DNA from: Dyadobacter bucti
Lineage (GTDB): Bacteria; Bacteroidota; Bacteroidia; Cytophagales; Spirosomataceae
Direction: 5' to 3'
NCBI RefSeq assembly: GCF_005869225.1
Contig: NZ_SWFP01000019.1
Coordinates: 1-49,367, forward strand
Length of the DNA: 49,367 nt
Shown here: positions 43,999-49,367 of the stretch, piece by piece
How positions within the stretch are numbered: position 1 is the stretch's first letter
How the letters are laid out: each line of letters begins with the position of its first letter
The notes under the pieces: generated by a model
The model's input: only the letters and a program-made list of their open reading frames with translations
Told to the model about the DNA's origin: nothing
Database searches by the model: none
Program-made: the position numbers and the translations under genes

Positions 43999-44112
43999 GC
44001 GTGTAAAAGTTATTTTCATCTGGTATGATTGGTTATAAAATAGTTATGCCTTTGTTGTCGAAATGTGCATCTGGGGTGCAATTTAGCCATAATTTGATGT
44101 TTTTAATTGATT

Positions 44113-45537
44113 TCAGAATTCCCTGGACACATTGAAAAAGAACCTTTGTTCTCCTTTTGCATTGAACGTGAGGTTAAAACGGGCCAGGATATTATAGAAT
44201 GTGACCACGTCCAGTCCGGCCCCGGCGCCGTAGAGAAGAGAATTCCCAAGTTGGGTATTGCTGAATTCGGGATAACTGTTTTTAACATACCCCGCATCGG
44301 CAAAAGTATTGATATAGGCGGCCATGGGAATTGTGTTGAACTGTTTGACAGGAATAAACGAAAAATGTTTCCTGAATGAAAAGAGCCTGTATTTAAGTTC
44401 ATTTTTGATCAATCCATAATCCTGACCGTCAACTACATACAACTCATATCCCCTTACTAGGTCATTTCTGTATCCGAGGCCGACAGTCTGAAGGTACGGT
44501 TGCTTTTTGGGTAATGAAAGCCTGGCCCTGACTCCTGTGTTGAAGTACCAGTTTTTCCCAAGCGACAGGTATTTGCGGTATGATCCATAAAAATAGATCT
44601 GGTTGATGTCATCCGCAGGCAGCAGCCCGATTTTCGAAAGCTGAAGTCCGATACTTTCCCCAAGAAGTGCATATTGCACATTGTCCCGTTTGTCATAGCT
44701 GAATGTGTATGTCAGCTGAAAAAAACGCTGGGCCGTCCGGCTGTTCAGGAGATAATTAGGATTGAGGTAAGCAATTGTATCCGAGATGCTTGCATAGCTG
44801 TACCGGAGATCGGCGGAGTGAAATGTATAATATTTGTTGCGACGCGTAAGCGTGACGTAAGTCACAGAGCGCCTGCGGTTGATGTCCTCGCTGCTCAGGT
44901 AGTCCAGTTTATCCCGCCAGGTCCTGAAAGCAGTCGATTTATTAATAGAATACGAAGTACCGACGGTGACCCCGGTTTTCTTGGCCTTATCAATGTACGG
45001 CATGGAGTAGGCGATCTCAAATTTGGGAATAAAGCCAAATTCAGCCAGAAACCGGAGCTTGTCCGCCCGCCCGGTCACATTTCCATAGCTCAGGTAAACG
45101 CCGTAAGTGGTTCTGCGGAGATCTCGTTTTCGTTCGTACCACCATTCATTGAAATTGCGGTCGGCAAGCTGAAAAACCGGAAGGGCAATAAAATACCACC
45201 TTTCCTTCACCACAACCCTGATGTCCGTCCGTACGGAATCTTCATTTATGGTTGGGAACAAATCTACGGTTACGAACAAATTGGTGTTAACGATTTTCCG
45301 CCGGTCGATTTCTAATTTTTCGGGTAAGCTCCTGATGTTCAGTGTATCGCCGGACTTGACTGCCATTTCCCTTAAAATGATCCCGGTATGTGTACGGTGA
45401 TTGCCTTCTACCTTCACTTCTCCGATCACGACAGATTTGCTGCTGTCGACAGCAGTTTGCTGAGCGTAGGCGATGCCTGTAATGAAGATAAGGATGGCAG
45501 GAAAGTAAATTCTTCTCAAACGCTTTATTGGGTTCAT
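44113..45537 (-). CDS. BamA/TamA-like outer-membrane beta-barrel protein
   Basis: 474 aa. A signal peptide (IYFPAILIFITGIAYAQ) is followed by one POTRA-like domain (about 35-110; VIGEVKVEGNHRTHTGIILREM). Alternating beta-strand sequence then extends to the C-terminus (YLSYGNVTG, FAEFGFIPKF, GAGAGLDVVTFYN), and a terminal phenylalanine (VSREF) is typical of outer-membrane barrels. It is shorter than BamA and has one POTRA, so it resembles the small Omp85/surface antigen D15 proteins. Role: insertion or transport of envelope proteins or surface lipids; partner unknown. It is the last intact native gene before the Rhs remnant region. Confidence 0.85.
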   Translation of the reverse strand: MNPIKRLRRIYFPAILIFITGIAYAQQTAVDSSKSVVIGEVKVEGNHRTHTGIILREMAVKSGDTLNIRSLPEKLEIDRRKIVNTNLFVTVDLFPTINEDSVRTDIRVVVKERWYFIALPVFQLADRNFNEWWYERKRDLRRTTYGVYLSYGNVTGRADKLRFLAEFGFIPKFEIAYSMPYIDKAKKTGVTVGTSYSINKSTAFRTWRDKLDYLSSEDINRRRSVTYVTLTRRNKYYTFHSADLRYSYASISDTIAYLNPNYLLNSRTAQRFFQLTYTFSYDKRDNVQYALLGESIGLQLSKIGLLPADDINQIYFYGSYRKYLSLGKNWYFNTGVRARLSLPKKQPYLQTVGLGYRNDLVRGYELYVVDGQDYGLIKNELKYRLFSFRKHFSFIPVKQFNTIPMAAYINTFADAGYVKNSYPEFSNTQLGNSLLYGAGAGLDVVTFYNILARFNLTFNAKGEQRFFFNVSREF

Positions 45538-45614
45538 TCTTCTCTGCCGTGCGAGTTTCAGTACAGAAACGATACTTCACCCTAATTTGATTAAAAACTT
45601 TGTAAAAATAAGTT

Positions 45615-45890
45615 TTAGCGGCGATATGAAAGCAGCTTTTTTGAAAACTGTGAGATGGGATACTTACACTTACGGGATGCGTTGGCACTGGATGTATCCA
45701 GGCCGAAGGGGTCAGTGATGGGATGGTTGACAGCATAGAAATAGACAGACATGTCGTTGTTTTTCTCCACCAACGCATCCACCACTCCCAATTTCGGCCA
45801 TAAACATCCTGGCCACATAATCCAGATACCATGACCCGACCTGCAATTCCTTTCCATTGTACAAATACCTGTTGACCCAGTTCTGGACTT
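45615..45890 (-). pseudogene. Remnant of Rhs repeat core end, frameshifted
   Basis: Two minus-strand frames together match the end of an Rhs core. From 45873 the frame reads NRYLYNGKELQ, YLDYVARMFMAEIG; from about 45785 another frame continues GVVDALVEKNNDM, YAVNHPITDPFGLD. A frameshift lies near 45787. The usual Rhs core reads RYLYNGKELQ, then ARMYDPxIGRW, then NNPxxxxDPxGL. The tip after DPFGL is short (about 30 codons) and then ends, so this is a decayed piece. It overlaps on the opposite strand the region of a broken XRE gene. Confidence 0.7.
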
Positions 45891-46001
45891 GTGGCGGGGT
45901 GTTGTCGCGGTTGATGTGAGCTGGCTGAAGGGACAGTAATGTTAAAACATCAAAGAACGGCTGACAGAAGTGCCTATTTGCTGCTATTGGTAAACTACGG
46001 A

Positions 46002-46199
46002 TTTGCAAAGCGTATCGCCGACGCTTTGAGCGTGACGCTGGATTACATGGTAGGTGAAGGACAAAGTGCTTCCCTTGACAAAAAAATGTTCAGCGGCTGC
46101 AAGCCATCGAACAATTACCCAAAGATAAAAAAAACAGTTTTTGCCCTGCTAGATGCCTTTATCAGGGATTTTAGAGCTAAACGACAGTATGCCGTATAA
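46002..46199 (+). pseudogene. C-terminal remnant of an XRE-type regulator with two compensating frameshifts
   Basis: The plus-strand frame reads AKRIADALSVTLDYMVGEG, a match to the third helix and end of an XRE/Cro helix-turn-helix domain, and later FALLDAFIRDFRAK. Between them (about 46092-46132) the reading frame carrying QRLQAIEQLPKDKK is a different one. A base appears lost before CAGCGG and one gained in an 8-A run, so the middle 14 residues are shifted. The N-terminal half of the regulator is missing. It is not functional as it stands. Confidence 0.65.
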
Positions 46200-46228
46200 A
46201 TAACCGCTCCGAAGCTCGGAGCGGTTAT
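46200..46228. terminator. Hairpin between the XRE remnant and the 46232 gene
   Basis: An 11-bp stem (ATAACCGCTCC / GGAGCGGTTAT) with a 7-base loop sits between convergent reading frames. T-tails are weak on both sides, so the terminator call is moderate. Confidence 0.6.
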
Positions 46229-46231
46229 CAT

Positions 46232-46573
46232 TTACTTTAAGTACTCCTCTGACATATCTTCGCAACCTTCTACATGCAAAGCCTCTAAATACTCTTTTTC
46301 TAGAGCAGATAAATTTATGGCAGCATCGGCTATCATTAGCTTCGGTTCGTTGCTTTTGTAAAGCGACTTTGCTTTACTATGAAGCATCTGATTAATGTTC
46401 CAAATGAGAAGCTCTTTCCATTCATTTTCAAAAGATGTCCTAGCTCTATTCCACGCGTTGGACAAATTGTTAGATAAAAATACATTTGTCTCCTCAAAAA
46501 ATCGTCCATCTGAAACATCGATTTCAGATGGGTAGCAATTAACAGTTTTATGGTACAAATCGTTGAATTTCAT
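46232..46573 (-). CDS. Hypothetical protein, possible immunity or accessory gene of an Rhs module
   Basis: 113 aa from the first ATG (the open frame continues 7 codons further to a TTG). No family recognised. It is largely helical with acidic stretches (SALEKEYLEALHVEGCEDMSEEY at the C-terminus, in two parts) and no signal peptide, so it is cytoplasmic. It lies 54 bp after the 58-aa gene that is coupled to an Rhs tip, on the same strand. That position fits an immunity protein or a second small gene of the same module; this is inference. Confidence 0.55.
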   Translation of the reverse strand: MKFNDLYHKTVNCYPSEIDVSDGRFFEETNVFLSNNLSNAWNRARTSFENEWKELLIWNINQMLHSKAKSLYKSNEPKLMIADAAINLSALEKEYLEALHVEGCEDMSEEYLK

Positions 46574-46627
46574 TTTAATACATTTGCCCAACAATATTTA
46601 ATGAGATTCAAAGGGGGATGGGCGTAG

Positions 46628-46804
46628 CTATTCTTTAAATGATTTGAAATTGCTTTTAAGATTCTTGCAGATATACCCTATGACATTTTCTTTACGCGTT
46701 GTTAACGCTATGTCCTGATTCTCAATCAGATCATTCAAGCTGTCTTCAATTACTTTCCATAATTGAGTATTTTCTAATTCTGTGTATGCGTGTTTTGATT
46801 TCAT
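46628..46804 (-). CDS. 58-aa protein coupled to an Rhs tip (short-gene, easily missed)
   Basis: 58 aa: ATG at 46804, TAG at 46628. It starts MKSKHAYTELENTQLWKVIE and continues with LTTRKENVIGYICKNL. From memory it resembles a small helical family found widely in Bacteroidota and Proteobacteria that contains ELENT(Q/K)xWxVIE and TTRKExVIGY; no name is known to me. Its ATG overlaps the TGA stop of the upstream Rhs tip (ATGA), so both are translated from one message. It could be an immunity protein or antidote-like gene for the tip. It is shorter than common length cut-offs. Confidence 0.75.
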   Translation of the reverse strand: MKSKHAYTELENTQLWKVIEDSLNDLIENQDIALTTRKENVIGYICKNLKSNFKSFKE

Positions 46805-47207
46805 CGTTTGTTTTTATTTTTGGCTCCGTCCGGCCAGATTTGATTATTTTCAAAGTCGATTTCTTTAACTTTTTTCCCTGTCTTGGGATTTGTTACGTCC
46901 GAATGCCTCTTTCCAGCGGAATTGCGAAAGATTCAAGTGTATAGTCATTTTCAATTTTGTCCGCGGCCCTTGGCTTTGACGGATCGAAAGTGTCGTTTGC
47001 TAGTGCTTTCGCCTCCGCCGCCCGAACGTTCGGCGAATTAGACGAGCCCTGCTTCCTGTCTCGTTCCTCCTGCTCCCGCTGCACTTCCCGGAACATTTCC
47101 TCCGCAGGCTTTCCTTCAAAATGCCAGGATGACATCCCGTCCGGATCAATAAATATAAGCGGATTGTCATTGCCGTAGGTATATGGACCTATGCCTATAA
47201 CTGTGGT
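46801..47207 (-). pseudogene. Orphan Rhs C-terminal tip with one-base frameshift
   Basis: The minus-strand frame opens after a TAA (47208-47210) and reads GPYTYGNDNPLIFIDPDGM, the end of an Rhs core, then about 70 residues of variable tip (SSWHFEGKPAEEMF and on). The frame ends by shift near 46917-46919: after ESFAIP, a change of one base opens a second frame reading AGKRHSDVTNPKTGKKVKE, IDFENNQIWPDG, ending in TGA at 46803-46801. That stop overlaps the ATG of the 58-aa gene. So an intact ancestor ran from the core to the stop, and one base was lost. The tip's activity is unknown. Confidence 0.72.
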
Positions 47208-47659
47208 TTAGGAGCCTGTTTGGAAATTTTGTTTAGCGGAACATATCTTTCATTTTTCTTTGAAAACGAAAATCTATAACTAGCTCCTTCCTCGCCTTCC
47301 CAGAGAAATAAATAAAATGGACGCCTATTTTCTAATATGCCGCTTCCAGATATCTCAAGAGTGGTTCCGAAGCTATAATTACCTCGAGCGTTTGTTGAGT
47401 CAAACCCTAGTTTGAGAATCCATCGGGATTGATCTTCAATCAGTCTCCATTCACCTTGTCCAGATAATCGTGTTCGAGAAGTGTCAAATGTACTTAGAAG
47501 CCTTGTCGGTAAATCTTTTCCACAGAAAGTTCCGTCTTGTAATATTTGTAAGGTGGCACCAGAAGCATTCGACCAAGTGCCCTCAAAGTCTTCCTTCACT
47601 GGGTCAGTTGACGTACAACCCATCATTATAAATAACAGACAATGTTTTAATTTTCTCAT
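47195..47659 (-). CDS. Lipoprotein coupled to an orphan Rhs tip, likely immunity
   Basis: 154 aa. A lipobox (LLFIMMGC) predicts a lipoprotein. The mature part is beta-rich (FEGTWSNASGATLQILQDG and the block QGEWRLIEDQSRWILKL), resembling a lipocalin-like or small barrel fold. Its ATG overlaps the TGA of the Rhs tip upstream (ATGA at 47656-47659), so the pair is translationally coupled. An envelope-anchored immunity protein would guard against a toxin acting outside the cytoplasm; this is inference. Its last 13 bases overlap the start of the next orphan tip. Confidence 0.75.
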   Translation of the reverse strand: MRKLKHCLLFIMMGCTSTDPVKEDFEGTWSNASGATLQILQDGTFCGKDLPTRLLSTFDTSRTRLSGQGEWRLIEDQSRWILKLGFDSTNARGNYSFGTTLEISGSGILENRRPFYLFLWEGEEGASYRFSFSKKNERYVPLNKISKQAPKPQL

Positions 47660-48375
47660 CTTATTTTGATTTGTTCAGACCATGTTATCGTTTGAGTTGT
47701 TTTTGATAATGGTCCGGTTTCAAAAGTTTTATCTAAATAACTTCCTATATTGTTGGTCCACCAATTAGTATATCCAACTACCGGAGGGTGGGTTGCTGAT
47801 TGTATGGTGGAGGAATTATCTACTTTAAATACGACAGTTGCCGTGTTATTTTGGATGTTAGTAACCTTATAGGATAAGTTATATGACCCAAGGTATGTGA
47901 CCGCAAGGTTTCCCGTTAAACCGCCCGTCGCAAGCGTTGATTAATCCTGAATGTATTTGCCGATACCGCCGAGGCCAGCAAGTGAATAATTCCTATTGTG
48001 CTCCAATCTACCTCCCTTTAATATTGCTGCTCTAATAATTGCTCGTGTTTGTTCAACGTGTTCATGTTGTTTGAGTATTTTAGTAAAGGCATCATCATCT
48101 TTAAAATCCCTGTGCCTCGGTCCCAAACCACTTAGCCATTCCCAACCTACTTCCCATGGGGTAATGTTGTTATTCTTTTCATTTGCCTCGTTGTCCCTTT
48201 TTCGTTCGTCTTGTTCTTGTAATTTTGAAAGCTCCTGCTGAGCATCGATACCTGTGAGTCTCACTCCTCCGTCGATGTTTGTCACATCCATTCCGTCCGG
48301 ATCAATCAGATTGATCGGATTGTTCAAAGTAAACGAATAGCTTGAAATCGTTTCCCATATCTCTACTGTGGCGTT
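47656..48375 (-). pseudogene. Orphan Rhs C-terminal tip with an in-frame stop codon
   Basis: The minus-strand frame opens after a TAA (48376-48378) and reads SYSFTLNNPINLIDPDGM, the Rhs core end, then a tip of about 120 residues (GPRHRDFKDDDAFTK, ILKQHEHVEQTRAII, SLAGLGGIGKYIQD). A TAA at 47941-47943 follows. The same frame continues for 94 more codons (STLATGGLTGNLAVTYLG, then a beta-rich end SKTTQTITWSEQ) to TGA at 47658-47656, overlapping the lipoprotein ATG. From memory related Rhs tips have a Tyr at the TAA position. So one nonsense change disrupts an otherwise complete toxin tip. Confidence 0.75.
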
Positions 48376-48409
48376 TTATAGGGGAGTGTTTATTTAAAAT
48401 AGACATTTC

Positions 48410-48979
48410 TTATAATAAATACTGACTAAATTTTTCACCTATTGAATCAACTATATTCTTATCAGGCGATAATAATTCCATACCTCTGTCATCATATATA
48501 TTTAACAATATAGGCTCTCTTTTGAAGGAAACGTAGTGAGCAGTTATTCCAATGGTATTTTCTATTGCTAGATCAAATCCTGCACTTGAATACACAAGTT
48601 TAATAACCTTGTCGAAAGAGTACTGACTATATTGCAAATAGAATATTTCGGCTTCGTCAAATGCTCCTTGATCAAAATTGTTGGTTTCTATAAGTCCATC
48701 ATTGATTTCACCTTTGTAGTATTTTTTTGGGTTATTTGTAGTAAATTCTTCGCTGAATAATTTGGATATGCTGGACTTCTTGGCATCCCAAATAATGAGG
48801 AGTACCCAAATTTCCTCATTTAAGAAAATTGTATTGGAAACCTCTTCAAATCTATTTAATACTTGCGCGACTCTTTTATTTTTTATTTTTATACTACCAC
48901 CCATTTCGAATTTTAGTTGGAATACTTTGTTTTTAGTAAATTGTGCTTTATAGTTTTTGATAAATTCGGCCTTATTCAT
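48410..48979 (-). CDS. DUF3885-like protein, candidate immunity protein
   Basis: 189 aa, cytoplasmic. The C-terminal block ILLNIYDDRGMELLSPDK and the N-terminal region with a conserved-looking FEMGG resemble DUF3885 proteins, which are often encoded after polymorphic toxins. The region is AT-rich compared with genes before 45600. It lies 71 bp after a 69-codon orphan toxin-like end (49051-49260), on the same strand. An immunity role is inferred from this position. Confidence 0.65.
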   Translation of the reverse strand: MNKAEFIKNYKAQFTKNKVFQLKFEMGGSIKIKNKRVAQVLNRFEEVSNTIFLNEEIWVLLIIWDAKKSSISKLFSEEFTTNNPKKYYKGEINDGLIETNNFDQGAFDEAEIFYLQYSQYSFDKVIKLVYSSAGFDLAIENTIGITAHYVSFKREPILLNIYDDRGMELLSPDKNIVDSIGEKFSQYLL

Positions 48980-49050
48980 GATGTTAGTCTTTTATCCTGT
49001 TAAGATTTTTATCCATGTTCCGGTTCGTTCTAGCCTATTTCCAACCCTTT

Positions 49051-49260
49051 TTAGCAATTTCCATACACCTCCATTATGACTTCATCCATCCTTTTGACCA
49101 ATGTCTCGGGATATAAATTTCTCTCCTTTCCTATAAACTTTTTGACCCTTAAACTTCCATATTCTTTTGTTTCAATATATCCTTTAGGTATGATTACATT
49201 GTCTGAATTTTTAATTGCTGGCCCCCTCAAAACCTCACTATGACGTGGTTCCCTTTTGGT
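49051..49260 (-). pseudogene. Orphan C-terminal fragment, likely Rhs toxin tip
   Basis: A 69-codon minus-strand frame without an ATG near its start, ending in TAA at 49053-49051. It reads SEVLRGPAIKNSDNVIIPKG, then ETKEYGSLRVKKFIGKE and ends MDEVIMEVYGNC. It resembles the end of a polymorphic toxin in layout (basic, followed by an immunity-like gene), but no family is recognised. The frame's upstream end lies at the IS3-type element end (from about 49240), so the first ~7 codons may be IS sequence and the rest the remaining part of a disrupted gene. Confidence 0.45.
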
Positions 49261-49367
49261 TTACACTTTTGCGGGTTAGTAAATATTTAAAAACTTCAAT
49301 TCTTATCCAGTTTGTCGGTAATATTCGGCTTCAAAAGCTGCTGGATTTAAATAGTTCAAAGAGGAAT
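49240..49367 (-). mobile_element. End of an IS3-family insertion sequence (cut by window edge)
   Basis: The window edge holds the C-terminus of an IS3-family transposase on the minus strand: SLNYLNPAAFEAEYYRQTG, stop at 49305-49303. IS3-group transposases often end with an NYLxPxxFE motif. The remaining ~60 bp up to about 49240 would be the IS end; a TGACGTGGTTCCC stretch there is a plausible terminal repeat but cannot be confirmed without the other end. The rest of the element lies beyond the window. Confidence 0.65.

Noticed and set aside
44674..45315. 213-codon rightward ORF
   Set aside because: Antisense of the BamA-like gene, with no protein-like features.
45287..45832. 181-codon leftward ORF
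   Set aside because: Runs across the end of the Rhs remnant and the start of the BamA-like gene in the wrong frame for both.

Overview
The window looks like a chromosomal segment of a Bacteroidota bacterium of the order Cytophagales, most like Dyadobacter and its relatives. The signs are a type IX secretion C-terminal sorting domain, TAnnTTTG-type promoters, DUF4286 and DUF1080 proteins, an Hc1-like mini histone, a SorAB sulfite dehydrogenase, and few visible Shine-Dalgarno sites. This assignment comes from gene content read by eye; no database search was possible.

Layout. Bases 1-118 hold the 3' end of a 5S rRNA and its terminator. From 685 to 12950 is mostly core metabolism: a membrane acyltransferase and a Tat-type esterase, then leftward AlkZ-like, ispD, queA and accC genes, a rightward alpha-oxoamine synthase (sphingoid or sulfonolipid type), a 59-residue histone-like gene, a MaoC dehydratase, hpf, a DUF4286 gene, a small membrane protein and cysM. 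From 13159 to 17687 are two hydrolases, fadD and a GNAT gene. From 17178 to 21555 five leftward genes include two unrecognised membrane coiled-coil proteins and a protein that resembles the DNA polymerase III psi subunit. Next come sorAB and two exported ferritin-like proteins, preceded by a 16-codon mini-ORF with an intrinsic terminator. From 25814 to 28642 are a secreted metalloprotease, a lipoprotein and a PepSY-like protein. An NtrC-type regulator and a hybrid kinase overlap tail to tail at 30143-30155. From 32879 to 37646 a cytochrome c/beta-propeller protein, a DUF1080+PA14 protein and a divergent DUF1080 protein form a carbohydrate-type cluster. Then follow a LEA-like coiled-coil protein, a glycogen phosphorylase homologue that lacks the usual PLP lysine, an Uma2 protein, an RmlD-like reductase, a cyclophilin, a lipoprotein and a BamA/TamA-like outer-membrane protein.

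The most unusual part is 45615-49367: a leftward row of orphan Rhs C-terminal tips, each starting just before the Rhs core end (DPDGM or DPFGL). At least two are followed by a small gene whose ATG overlaps the tip's TGA stop. Every recognisable tip is damaged: a one-base frameshift in one, an in-frame TAA in another, a frameshifted core in a third, and an IS3-type end beside the fourth. It reads as a graveyard or reservoir of toxin-immunity modules displaced from an Rhs gene that probably lies beyond the right edge. Three coding pieces here (a 58-aa gene and two toxin-tip segments) are easily missed by ORF calling because they are short or lack a start codon. No tRNA gene or CRISPR array was seen.
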